This document shows, one piece after another, positions 12,178 to 22,127 of a stretch of 64,000 nucleotides of DNA (its first letter is position 1; each line of letters begins with the position of its first letter). The notes under the pieces are model-generated. The model made no database searches. It worked only from the letters and a program-made list of their open reading frames with translations, and was not told the DNA's origin. The translations under genes were made by a program, and so were the position numbers. Where the stretch lies: contig OX328105.1 of NCBI GenBank assembly GCA_946811185.2, positions 50,220,845 through 50,284,844 of the forward strand, written 5' to 3'. This DNA is from Hippopus hippopus. Its lineage: Eukaryota > Mollusca > Bivalvia > Cardiida > Cardiidae.

Positions 12178-12375
12178 TTAACACTTATGCTGCTAAGTGC
12201 TACTCAAGGACCTTTTGCAGACAGTGTAGATCAAGATCAGATTGTATCAAACGTGCAGTCTGATCTCTGATCTATACTGCCCAGTAAGGAGGTATTTCTC
12301 CCCAAAAAAGTAACTTTGAAATAGAAATATTTGGATTTGTACTATCGACTTCAAAGTTTCATTTTAGTTATGTAA
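12178..12375 (-). mobile_element. Family C MITE, long form
   Basis: Contains the hairpin gtagatcaagatcagattgt ... cagtctgatctctgatcta flanked by ggaccttttgcagac. The usual right-hand body follows (ccccaaaaaagtaactttga, then ttcaaagtttcatttta). Confidence 0.75.
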
Positions 12376-13432
12376 AGGTCAATTTTTACTTTGCATGGCA
12401 ACTTGTCACACTGAGTGTGATCTTGGTCCATTCTAGCTGCTTTAGTGCCTTCAGCTGTACCCAGGGCAGGGATTTACAGAAATGTAAAAACAAATAATTT
12501 CTGGACTATGTTCTTCCAGGTGATAAGTGATGATTTTAATTCTTTTCTTTAGACCATAAAAATGGATTCACTCAAAACTGCATTGGATGTAATGAATAGC
12601 CTTTTTACCATGTTAATATTGAATTTCAAGTGCCTCATAATGCTACATCATGTTTTTTTTTGCACTTGTCCCTGCAATGGTTCAATTATGTAGTATAACT
12701 CAAATTCACAAACACGTGGCTCAAAACTTCAAAAAGGAATCTAGATCTATATATAAATGAATAAAACTTATATAATCACTGACAAAATTTCAAAATCCCA
12801 TCACACTTTAACTTTCAATATTAACTGAGACTTAAGTCCACTTTTTAGGTTGTACTTATTCACACCTGCATTTTTTGACTGAATAGAAATAGGCCCAAGA
12901 ATGTGAGTTTGCATATTACATGTAGGTCTCTTATGTTTTATGTGATACTCATAAAATGAACTTGAAATTATGAAGTACATGTATTAGTCCATTTTTACAG
13001 TTAAGTGTAACACCAGTTTTTTTTTTTTTTTGAAACTGTATATGATAATCTAAGTTCAGACTGCGCAGAATATGAGGTCTAAGCTTGAATCTATACAGCC
13101 CATGTTTTTTTTTATATATATTTTCATTTAAGTAAAATCTCAGACAAAAACCGCTTTCACTAATTCTTCTGAAAACCCTTGATTTTTAGTATAGCTAAAT
13201 AAAGCTCAGCCAATTGGATAAGTTGTTTCAAAAGTTTTTCTGAACATCCCTCAAAATGGGATAATATAGCCACACTTACCTACTTAAGTTAAAACACATT
13301 ATATCCTTTATGGTGTTATGAAATTGGGAAAAATGACTAGTAAGAATGAAAAAAATAAAAAATCTGTTTGTCTACCAATGTTTTCAAAAACTTAAGAGCT
13401 ACATTTTGTGAGGCTGACAGAAATGTCAGATA
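12376..13432. other. Non-coding, nothing recognised
   Basis: AT-rich, with homopolymer runs at 13017-13031 and 13106-13113. No gene called. Confidence 0.4.
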
Positions 13433-13665
13433 AAGATTAATTGAACGGTGTTTAATGTTGCTTTCAATTTTTTTTCAGTCATATAACTGCTACAGCTAGC
13501 TTATTTATGTATGTCTGGGTTTCTGCAGTACTAGGCTAGGGCTCTGAAGTGTCTTGCCTAAGGACACTCCCACAGAAAAATATGGTGCTTCCAGTGAGGC
13601 TGGAACCTAGGCCATCAGGTAACAAGTTCTAAACTTTACAGGTAAGTCATGCAGGACTCCAGATC
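13433..13665 (-). repeat. tRNA-derived SINE, type 3 head with shared 3' tail
   Basis: On the plus strand it begins with the complement of the shared SINE tail (gaacggtgtttaatgttgct, tcagtcatataactg), then runs through gggctctgaagtgtcttgcc and ggacactcccacag to a B-box-like ggctggaacctaggcc. Read on the minus strand this is head, then body, then tail. Related fragments are at about 50150 and 60330. Confidence 0.6.
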
Positions 13666-14145
13666 CACATTTATTTTTTGTAAGATTGTTCAGATTAGTC
13701 AATGTCCACCATCTATGCATAAATTACTTTTTGTTTTTTTAATCAAAAATGGTAATCAAATGGATGCTATTTCGTTATTCATTCCTTCCCCATATGACAA
13801 GTTTAAGGCTCTGTAAATGTATCTGCAGACAACAATTCAGAAACTGATACAAATGAGCTAAATTTCACTCATATGATTGAAAACACTTTTGGAACAGGAG
13901 AAACCAGAAATTTGTCCTTGTCCCATGATGCTTTCAATTGCCTATTTCTTTCAGGGTTATTAACATGAGTGTTCAGTAAAGTGTTAAAATAAACCCCAAT
14001 CAAAATTTTGTCCAGATCCAGTTGTCAGATGCCAAGGAAACCCGACATGGATATGTTGTATACAGGTGTATCCCACACATTGATATAAATGTATAGCTTG
14101 TGTTTGGGTAAGGGTTCACTTATGCTGTCTTGCTATAGAGCTAGC
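13666..14145. other. Non-coding, nothing recognised
   Basis: AT-rich spacer between two SINE-type sequences. Confidence 0.4.
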
Positions 14146-14224
14146 TTTTGTAACACCGTGGTAGAGCGTTTGCCTTGGGAGTTGGGACCTAAAGGTTCTG
14201 GGTTCAATCCCAGCCTTTGGGGGG
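14146..14224 (+). repeat. tRNA-like SINE head
   Basis: accgtggtagagcgtttgcc matches an A-box/D-arm pattern. tgggttcaatcccagc is a near-perfect T-arm with a B box (ggttcaatccc). The acceptor stem is poor. The body downstream was not recognised. Confidence 0.6.
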
Positions 14225-15746
14225 CTATTTAACAGAACTGTTACAGATACATGTAATCAGCATATAGAATACCTTACGGTTTGTCCAAACATGGCCTATA
14301 TTTGACCTTTGATTTTGTATCAAACAAAGTTAAATTGGTTGAATTTTTGAGGACTTTTCTTTTTTCAGTCCTTTAACACACAATAAGTTCTATGTTTTAT
14401 CAGTCCTGTGTAAAAAGGCTTATGAAAACAGTGTTGGAAAACAAGACATCTGTATTTCTTTTCTTTTTTCTTCCAGAATTTTCCTATCCTTTACAAATAC
14501 AAAACACATAATCTGAGGGCTCCATATTTATTGAATTGTTTGTTAATGCTCTAAATAGGGAGCTATTTAGTGTTTAGGCCACAAATCAAATTTATTTTGT
14601 AAAAGACCAGTAAATACTACCAGATATATATTTCTTTTCATATAAAGTGTAAAGTTAAATTCAGTAAAATGATGCAGTTTTGGGCGTCTGATAATGGAAA
14701 TGTAGACTACTTAAGCAGTAGGTCACTCTGTTTATTTTTATTCCACCAGATATGACGTTTTGATAGTGATTTGAATATAAATCCTTGAAGACGGCGCATG
14801 TTATTGGTTAAGTACCATTCCCACAAGGCTTTCCAAAACTGTGACATGAAATCTAATAATACCCAAAGAGGCTGTGTAGCCCATTAAAGGCCCAGTAAAG
14901 GCTGAAATATCAAAGCAGGTGTAATAGTACATTTTAATTTAAATCATACCGTTTAAAAGTATGGAAAATATTATGGAGATGACATTCTGTTATTGTGTTG
15001 TCTGGCCATATGTTAGTTGCTGGCAGAAAAAAGAATTTTAAAATCAGGCAAAAAAGAAAACAAAAGACACAGCTACCTGGCAGGGTTTAACCTAGTTTTG
15101 AAATTAATTTCTCTGTCAGCGACTAACAATCGGACGCACAGTACAATAACAGATTGTCATCTTCACAATAATTTCTATACTTTTAAATGGTATGATATAA
15201 ATTCAAATGCATTTAAACACCCACTTTGTTTACGTTTGGCCTTTATTGTTACTTTAAGGAAATATCAATTCAGATATTTTTCTTTCTAAATCTTATCTTT
15301 CTTCTTTACTAATGTTTTTCCAACTATAATTCAGTAAGTCATTTCTGGGTTTGTTGAGAGTATGAAAATCTGAATAGTTGGTTTTAATTTGGGGGAGTCA
15401 AACATTTTGTCCTCTGGTAAAGAGTTCAACAAGAAGGTACCAAAATTTCATATTGCGTACATGTGTCAGTAGCAATATATTGTACTCTAATCAAATTTGT
15501 TCATGATTGCTGAAACTGATTGCAAGCTGTAGACCTTAATACTTTGTTTTTACAAAAATATCATTATATAGCATTGTCCTATTTTGTATAGTTTTTTATT
15601 CTTACTCATCAACAACTGAAGTGTTCTACATATTTGTCAAATAACTTTCACTTACATAAATCCATCTAGCGTTGTTTTATTTCAGTCCTCTGCTTGTTTA
15701 CAGTCCTAGATATAATACTAGCATAAAAAAAAACCCATCAAATTGT
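14225..15746. other. Non-coding, nothing recognised
   Basis: About 1.5 kb of AT-rich sequence. The 90-codon frame at 15017-15289 has no recognisable domain. Confidence 0.4.
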
Positions 15747-16617
15747 TGGATCAAATTACTACTCTAATAAGTAGTAAAATAACAGTTGCTGCGCAGCGCA
15801 CTTGGTAGAACAACTTCGACTCCCATTGCCCTTGCTTACTCTACTAATTACTTACATATTATACATGTATTGCATATGACAAAAAAAAAAAAAAAAAATT
15901 TCATTACATCAAATCATAGCTTAAAACTGTTCAACAAATCCGCTTTTCAGGATTTTCAGTCCTTTGATTTTTTTTATTTTTATAGTTGCGTTATTTGGGG
16001 CAACTACGTCCCTGATCAATTTATTTGAAAGAATGAACTAGTAATTTGCGGTTGATATAAAATGCAGGCACGTTTATTCTGCAGGCCCATCCATGCCTCT
16101 TTGCAGGCAAATGATGACGACATTATACAAGCGTTACTAGGACTAACGGCTTGGTAAAAGAGACTCCAGAAAAGCATGGATAGGTGCAGTGGCCGCCGTG
16201 ATATAACTGAAATAATGTTGAAAAAGGCGTTAAACACCATACAGTCAATCAATCACTAGGACTAACATTGTTTTCTAGCGTTATCCAATAACGATACAGT
16301 CGTAAATATTGTATGCCTACATGTATGTATTTTCAGACACATTTACTTAAGCAGCCACTTCTCCTTTTACAACGATAACTTGGATTAATATCCTACCTTG
16401 TAAAAATCAAAGGACTCAAAGTCCTGGAAAGCGGATTTGTGGAGTAGCATAAAGTTGAAATGTGTTTTAATAAAGAAATAACATCATATGCAACACATAT
16501 GTTCATATAATCATTTAATGGCGTTAGCAAGGGCAAGGAAAATCAAAATTGTTCTGCTGGGCGGGCCACGCAGTAACTTTTATTCTATTACTTTTTAAGG
16601 AGTTGTAATTTGATCCG
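15747..16617. mobile_element. Long-inverted-repeat element (about 230-bp arms)
   Basis: The left arm 15747-15985 (ggatcaaattactactctaa ... cagtcctttgattttt) is matched in reverse complement by 16395-16617 (aaatcaaaggactcaaagtc ... gtaatttgatcc). The internal 410 bp includes a SINE insertion. There is no ORF. No target duplication is visible at the ends, so this could be a decayed foldback element or an inverted duplication. Confidence 0.75.
16148..16254 (+). repeat. 5'-truncated SINE with 12-bp target duplication
   Basis: The direct repeat actaggactaac flanks it at 16136-16147 and 16255-16266. Between them is the shared SINE 3' domain (gagactccagaaaagcatgg, ggccgccgtgatataactga, aaggcgttaaac) ending in caatcaatc. 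It inserted into the loop of the 15747-16617 inverted-repeat element. Confidence 0.9.
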
Positions 16618-16798
16618 TCAGTCTGACGCAGTCTTTTGCTGACCAGTATTAGATTTCAGACTATATGTACACATGACTGGAACCGTATATACCGTAGTGA
16701 TGAAAGCTGGGTCGAGGTGTATTAGCTAAAACTGAAATAGAACGAGTAGAGCGCAAACGTGTATGACAGTATATATTTGGTTCAGGTCAAACTGATAA

Positions 16799-17111
16799 CT
16801 ACGGAGTACCATTAGGGCCATCGGCTATAAGTTTGTTGATTTTAAATGCAATGCTCGATAGTACGATGGTGATAACGCGATAGTACGATGACGATAACGC
16901 GATAGTATGATGATGATAACGCGATAGTACGATGACGATTAACTGATAGCACGATGATGATAACACGATATTATATCGCACTATCATCATCTTACTATCG
17001 CGTTATCACCATCGTAGTATCGTGAATTCGCGTTATAGCACCATTGTACTATCGAGCATCACGTTTAAAATCAACAAATTCATAGGCGATGGCCCTAACG
17101 ATATTCCGTAG
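16799..17111. mobile_element. TIR element with internal 22-bp minisatellite
   Basis: Starts ctacggagtaccattagggc and ends ggccctaacgatattccgtag on the opposite arm, so each arm is about 140 bp of imperfect inverted repeat. Flanked by a direct ATAA duplication (16795-16798, 17112-17115). The centre consists of 22-bp units of the form gcgatagtacgatgatgata plus ac, inverted around about 16970. There is no ORF of any plausibility. Confidence 0.85.
16852..17060. repeat. 22-bp gatagtacgatg minisatellite, inverted halves
   Basis: At least five units on the left (16852-16965) and about three diverged complementary units on the right (16978-17060) meet at an attatatcgcactatc centre. Confidence 0.85.
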
Positions 17112-17357
17112 ATAACAAAGTGCAGAGTGAGAGCACATGCATCGTTACGGTTGATGTATTTGGTTGCGGTCAAAACGATCACAGTAAGCGGATTTGCTAT
17201 GCAACTCCGCTAATAATTCTGTTTGAAAGACATTTCTTATAGCGTCTTTCAGCAGAAGATTCCTTTCGAAAAACTGAAGCCGTTTTTTACCGATTGCAGG
17301 GCAGAGACAGTTTTGATAGAACAGGGAGTTCCTAAACATTCTATTTATGCTAGTAAT

Positions 17358-17755
17358 GGGTCATGGTCAATAAAAAAGAGTTTAGTGCATTTGCAAAAAG
17401 TATCGACTCATGTCAGCCTGCGCAGTCCGCGCAGGCTGACATGAGCCGGTACTTTTTGCTATTGGTCAATTTTCTGCGTGTCAAATGACCAGTTTAGCCG
17501 GTTGTTGGACAAAATGGATTTTTTCTATCCACATTTATGTGATGACTTGCTTGTTGTGAGTAAAATAGACAGTGGCTTGTAAAGAAAGTTTTGTCACTAC
17601 TCCGGTGAGAAAGCTATTTTACACATGCATAGGTGCACTGACCACCGTGATATGAGCTGTTAAAAAAGCCCAAATCTCCAGTGCAAAGAAACAAACTTGC
17701 TTGGTATAATGCATCGCTAAATTGTATTAAAGTCCTTTTTGCAAGAGCACGGCTC
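17358..17755 (+). mobile_element. Family B MITE split by a SINE
   Basis: Left part: gggtcatggtcaataaaaaa, the hairpin gtcagcctgcgcagtccgcg / caggctgacatgag, then tggtcaattttctgcgtg. Right part after the insertion: ggtataatgcatcgctaaat to gcaagagcacggctc. Flanked by direct TAAT, supporting a 4-bp target duplication for family B. Confidence 0.85.
17554..17694 (+). repeat. 5'-truncated SINE inserted in family B
   Basis: A 9-bp duplication acttgcttg (17545-17553 and 17695-17703) brackets the SINE 3' domain (catgcataggtgcactgacc, accgtgatatgagctgttaa). The interrupted sequence gacttgcttggtata is the normal family B order, so the empty site is known from other B copies. Confidence 0.9.
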
Positions 17756-17949
17756 TAATATAAGAGTCCCTGGATAATGTGGATTGCAAACGAGTTAAAT
17801 CCCCTTTTTTTATAATGCAAGTCTCATTTATAGATTTACATGTACTTAGCAAAGCGGCTTTGAAAATTAGGAGAATAGTTTTTCCGGACGAAATCAGATA
17901 GAAAATCAATTTTATGTACTAGGCAAAGCGTTAAAATGCTAGCTTCTTC

Positions 17950-18160
17950 AAATGACAATGTCTACCGCAGTTTCCAAAGTTTCCCGATTGTTATTTGCTA
18001 CTACCACCAAGATCTGCACCCGCGGCGGCTCCACTCGGACTCACATCCACAGCTTCAATGCTCACCGCAGCGCCTTTCTACACCTCACCGGTTCTTATTT
18101 TTAAAAAGAGGTAGTACGGCGACGGTCCGGTATAGGCACGACGCTTGGTCCTAGCTCTGT
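17950..18160 (-). pseudogene. 28S rRNA gene fragment
   Basis: On the minus strand the sequence reads ggagccgccgcgggtgcaga followed by tcttggtggtagtagcaaat, a highly conserved stretch of eukaryotic large-subunit rRNA. It is preceded by gcgctgcggtgagcattgaa and, further 5', by aagcgtcgtgcctatacc. Order and orientation agree with the 28S core. Similarity fades after caaata (17995 downward), where the conserved aactttgaagg region is only loosely kept. No other rRNA segment is present here, so this is an isolated, diverged fragment rather than a working rDNA unit. Confidence 0.85.
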
Positions 18161-18760
18161 ATTGAAGGCGATTCGAAACTGGATTTTATTGTGGCAAGTT
18201 TAAAAGAAATCTTTACAAAAACTAAAATTCTACATTTGGCAGCAAGTAGGCCCTTTAGAATAAGATAACGACAGAAAATACATTTCAAAAGAAAAAAAAA
18301 AAAAACGTCTCATGTATCATCTTTTATCTCATTTTATCCTGTCACTTCCGGGTTTACCTGACGGATAACAGGGTGCCGTATATTTTTTTTGTTATCCGTC
18401 AGTTGGTCACATGACCGCTAAGTGCGCACCTGCTGACTGGGACTATTTTCAACCAAGCGTCTTACTGCCGTAATGAATGAATCAATCGCTAGCGAATACT
18501 TTTGCTCGTTTAATTAATAGTCTGTTATGTTAAAACACATTGTCTTCTTCGCCACAATATTTTTCTGCGGAGATACGTCACGTTTGATAATTATGACGTA
18601 GCCAATATCATTCATGACGTCATTATTACAGCTACATATCCAGAGGGTTATGTAAACACGGTTCTTCATTTCAAGTTTCTCATAGATCTAGTGAGAAAGA
18701 TGTCAATATGTGCCTTATTTCGAGCGAAATGTTCAATTTAGTCGGATTTTTGGATTATAA
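18161..18760. other. Non-coding; small hairpin and cAMP-response-like motifs
   Basis: A ctgacggataac / gttatccgtcag inverted repeat lies at 18359-18402. A cluster of tacgtca, atgacgta and atgacgtcat lies at 18573-18624. No gene was recognised. Confidence 0.45.
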
Positions 18761-18767
18761 TTCAGAA

Positions 18768-18845
18768 AAAGGATAAATAAAATAGATGGTTGGTGTCTTG
18801 GATTAAGAAAGTCGATCAGGCTCGGCTCCGGAAATTTATTGAAGG
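18768..18845 (+). repeat. Partial copy of the 18913 hairpin element
   Basis: ggataaataaaatagatggt, tggtgtcttggatta and ggctcggctccggaaattta repeat the left arm of the hairpin at 18913-19070 with diverged middle bases. Confidence 0.75.
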
Positions 18846-18912
18846 TACGGTCTTTATCAATGTTTTTTTTCCGTTTGTTTGTTTTGTTTTGTTCCGTTAC
18901 AGTGAGTGACAG

Positions 18913-19070
18913 GATAAATAGAATAGATGGTTGGTGTCTTGGATGGGTTAAGTTTATCGGGCTCGGCTCCGAAATTTATCCGGTTCGCCTTCGGCTCACC
19001 AGATAAATTCCTCCGCCTTGCCCGATAAACTTAACCCATCCAAGACACCAACCATCTATTCTCTATTTAT
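18913..19070. mobile_element. Hairpin (foldback) element, about 70-bp arms
   Basis: The left arm gataaatagaatagatggtt ... gggttaagtttatcgggc is the near-perfect complement of 18999-19070 (cccgataaacttaaccc ... accatctattctctatttat). The loop is about 15 bp and rich in tcggctcacc. No ORF. Confidence 0.85.
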
Positions 19071-19120
19071 TTTAACTCGATGGTCACCGGAAAATTCCTA
19101 AACAATGACAAGTAATAAAT

Positions 19121-19383
19121 GAGCCATGCTCTGTGAAAAGGGAACTTAACGCATCTGCGAAAAGTATCGGCCCAGGTCAGCCTGCGCTATCCGCGCAGGC
19201 TGACTTGAGCCGAAACTTTTCGCTATAAGTCAATTTTCTGTATGTCCAAGGCCCAGTCTACCTCATGATTAAGTCAGTTGTTTAAAAAAAAAGGCTATTA
19301 TGGCTCAATAATTGTTTAAACGATTGCTTGGTATCATGCATCACGGAGATGCATTGAGCTCCCTTTTGCAAGAGCACGGTTTA
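19121..19383 (+). mobile_element. Family B MITE, full length
   Basis: gagccatgctctgtgaaaag at the left and cccttttgcaagagcacggt at the right. The hairpin gcccaggtcagcctgcgcta / gcgcaggctgacttgagcc and the tgtccaaggcccagtctacc body are intact. Confidence 0.9.
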
Positions 19384-19394
19384 TTAATACATTC

Positions 19395-19688
19395 TAACTC
19401 TTTATCGGACAATCCCGTGTTTTTAACATTATCCTGCTATATAAGTTGAACGGAACTTTCTAGCCGAGAGTAAAAATCCGAATGTTGCTATTTCATTTAT
19501 TTTTTGGCGAAAAATCATCTCCTTCTCCAACAGTGTAGATCAAGAATAGACTGCACGTTCTTCTTTCCCAGAATGCCTTTTGCCCTTCCTAAGACAAATT
19601 TCATAATTTGTATAACATTTAGTTTGTTGTCTGCAAATGTTTTCAATTTGGATCAGTCTAACAATTTTGTTGTCTGGAAAAGAATTAA
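19395..19688 (-). mobile_element. Family A/family C composite
   Basis: Begins with the family A end (aactctttatcggacaatcc), switches to family C material (aacagtgtagatcaagaata, agactgcacgttct) and returns to the family A half (tttgttgtctgcaaatgttt ... attttgttgtctgg). It looks like C inserted into A followed by loss of one C arm, or a chimeric mobile unit. Confidence 0.65.
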
Positions 19689-19747
19689 GATCGGCACATG
19701 GTGCGGAGGATCAGTCGGTACCAGGGCTGATCAATTATCCCAAGCTT

Positions 19748-19861
19748 GTAAGTAACAGATCCTTTTTTGTGGTATGTTTCGTTTTTCTTTCCTCGCACCC
19801 CGCTCCTCTCCCCACGACGAAACCCAAATGACATTATTAAATAGTCAAATCTGTTTTTAAC
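19748..19861 (+). repeat. Local direct duplication, unit 1
   Basis: tccttttttgtggtatgt, cgcaccccgct and acgacgaaacccaaatgaca recur at 20129-20240, about 380 bp downstream. A family A element lies between the two. Confidence 0.85.
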
Positions 19862-20073
19862 TCTTTACCAAACAACAAAATCTTAGACGTATCAAAATTA
19901 AAAAGCCAATTCCGACGACAAATTAGAGATTTCTCGAACAACGTGATTTTGCTTCGAAGAAAACGTTGTGGGAAAAGGAGAAAATGCTGGTTACCAGCAT
20001 TTTCTCCTTTTCCAACAATGTTTTCAAAAGTCCTTGTCCTTGGGGAAGGATTGTGTGGTAAAGGGATAATACC
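19858..20073 (+). mobile_element. Family A MITE
   Basis: Starts aactctttaccaaacaacaa and ends gtggtaaagggataa. The hairpin aaaaggagaaaatgctggtt / accagcattttctccttttc is almost perfect. The left half is somewhat diverged. Confidence 0.85.
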
Positions 20074-20128
20074 TTACATATTACTTTTGCGTACACTTTA
20101 TTTTGGGTTAACTACGCCCCTGTCAATG

Positions 20129-20240
20129 TAATAAGCAACGGGTCCTTTTTTGTGGTATGTGTCGTTTTTCTATTCCCCGCACCCCGCCACCCCAACGACG
20201 AAACCCAAATGACATTACTATATTGTCAAATCTGTTTTTA
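20129..20240 (+). repeat. Local direct duplication, unit 2
   Basis: Second copy of the 19748-19861 segment. It ends at the same tcaaatctgtttttaa phrase, after which another family A element follows. Confidence 0.85.
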
Positions 20241-20305
20241 AGTCGTAGCAGGAATTTAAATGGCATTACAATCCCGATAAGCAGTATAAAATTTCCGTAA
20301 TAGTC

Positions 20306-20530
20306 ATTTAATTCTTTACCCGACTTCAAAATTTTCACTCGTCCGAATTCCAGACACTTACAGAGGATAAACTAAGTGTGGCTCAGCTAATGTGAGTTGA
20401 ATGCGAGAGAAGCAATAAAACATTGTTGGAACAGGAGGAAATGCGGGTTATAGGTATTTTCTCCTTTCGTGTAATGTTTTCAACACCATATCTTCCTCGG
20501 GATCGTTTAAACTCGGGATTGTTTTGTAAC
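20306..20530 (+). mobile_element. Family A MITE, diverged
   Basis: Starts attctttacccgacttcaaa and retains cattgttggaacaggaggaa and ctcgggattgttttgtaac. The hairpin is weakened by substitutions. Confidence 0.7.
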
Positions 20531-20566
20531 GGATGAATCAAGTAGGCCTACCCATCAGATAAATTT

Positions 20567-20825
20567 GAACTATGTTCTGTGAAAAGGGGCATAATGCATC
20601 TGCGAAAAGTGTCGATTCAGATCAGCCTGCAAACTCCGCGTATGCTTACCTAGCCGAAAATTTTTACTTTTGTTTAATTTTCTGCACGTCCAAGAATCAG
20701 TTTACAGCATAATTCAGTCGGTTGTTAGACAAAGTGGACTTTAAGGATCCATGATTATGTGATGACTTGTTTGGTATCATGCATCACGTAGATGCATTAA
20801 GCCCCCTTTTGCCAGAGCATGGCTC
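20567..20825 (+). mobile_element. Family B MITE, full length
   Basis: gaactatgttctgtgaaaag to gccagagcatggctc. Flanked by direct ATTT. The GC-rich hairpin has decayed (cagatcagcctgcaaactcc). Confidence 0.85.
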
Positions 20826-20882
20826 ATTTAGATTCAGGCATGCTTCCTTTCGGTTTTAGTTCCATGTGTGGGCTAAAGTAGA

Positions 20883-21155
20883 CTAACTCTGTTCCAGACA
20901 ATAACATTTTATACTCGTCCAAATTGTAAGAATTTGCATATAAAATATTTCATTTGGCTCAAATAATTGGATTTATTGGTGAACAGGTAGACAACTTTGT
21001 GGAGAAAGGAAAAAATGTGGTTAACAGCATTTTCTATTTTACCTACATTGTTTTCAAAACCTAAACCAGATTTCGCACCGTGATGCGAGTACTTCCAAAG
21101 ATTGACTCCGCTCAGAACGGGATTCAAACTCGGAAAGTTTGACATGAGAAGCCGA
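20883..21155 (+). mobile_element. Family A MITE with extra internal segment
   Basis: The left end aactctgttccagacaataa, the hairpin gagaaaggaaaaaatgtggt / taacagcattttctatttta and the right end ctcggaaagtttgacatg are present. About 50 bp (21065-21115) is unlike other copies. Confidence 0.65.
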
Positions 21156-21180
21156 CGATCTTTTTTAAGACTACTGTGGC

Positions 21181-21490
21181 CTAACCCTTTTCCAAACAAT
21201 CCCTTATTTAACGAACCTGAAGAAGAAGGCTTTTGAAACCATTATGCAAAAAAGGAGAAATGCTGGTAAACATCTTTTTCTCTTTTTATTTTGGTACAAT
21301 TTTTTCTACCCTTTTTAATGCAAACCTCATCATTTGAGCCTTATAATTTAAGACGTCTGCGTTACAAGCATTTTCTTCATTTCCAACGATGTTTTCTAGT
21401 CCAAAATCCATCGATTCTGCTACACTGAATTTGTAGTCTGCAAATGCTTTCAATTTGGGCCAGTCGAAAATTTTGTCGTTTTGTAGAGTT
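21181..21490 (-). mobile_element. Family A MITE, expanded
   Basis: ttttccaaacaatccctta at the left, and gtctgcaaatgctttcaatt followed by gtcgaaaattttgtcg at the right. The centre carries a partly repeated cattttcttcatttcc/tttctag segment, as if two copies recombined. Confidence 0.65.
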
Positions 21491-21744
21491 AAACTATAGT
21501 CGTGGGGTTCTGTTATTTCTTGCAGCGCGCGATGTAAATATTTTTCGTGTGTTGATAAAAGGGTGAAAAATAATAATGGATGAAAAAAGGGAAAAGGGGA
21601 ATACGAGTGGAAAATATGGTTCTAAGGTTTTGTCATTTTAGCCATCGCGCTATGTGTATACGTTACCGCGTCCGTTGAAACAAAAACAAAAACAAAAAAG
21701 GAGTGGTGAAAGATAAAAAAGGGGAGACGATAGAATAAAGATTT

Positions 21745-22127
21745 AAAAAGAAGGATAACGAAAAAGATAAAAAAGAAATAGGATATACATACATTTTCTG
21801 AAAATCTATTGATCTTAACCTTTGTCAAACAATCCGCTGTTTTAACCACCATGAGGAAGGATGCTTTTAAAACATTGAGTGATAGGACGAAAATAAAGCT
21901 GGTTAGCAGCATTTTTTCCTTTCCCACAATGGTTTTCAAACATTTAAAAAAAATTCTGTATTTCGAGCAACATTTAATTTGTAGTCTACGAAAGGAGAAG
22001 AGGAGGATTATGCCATTTAGAGCCAGTAACTCTGCATATATTACATGTGTTAAAAAGAAAAAGGGGCAGGGAATAACGAAAAAGATAAGAAATAGGATTT
22101 ACATGCGTTTTCTGAAAATCTGTAAAT
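21745..22127 (+). repeat. Local tandem duplication including family A flanks
   Basis: The phrases ggataacgaaaaagata, aaataggatatacatac and gttttctgaaaatctattga at about 21755-21815 recur at about 22071-22127. Both are followed directly by a family A copy, giving a repeat period near 315 bp. Confidence 0.75.
21815..21995 (-). mobile_element. Family A MITE, shortened
   Basis: Starts ttaacctttgtcaaacaatc, with aagctggttagcagcatttt as the hairpin remnant. The right half ends early at tttgtagtctacgaaagg. Confidence 0.65.
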
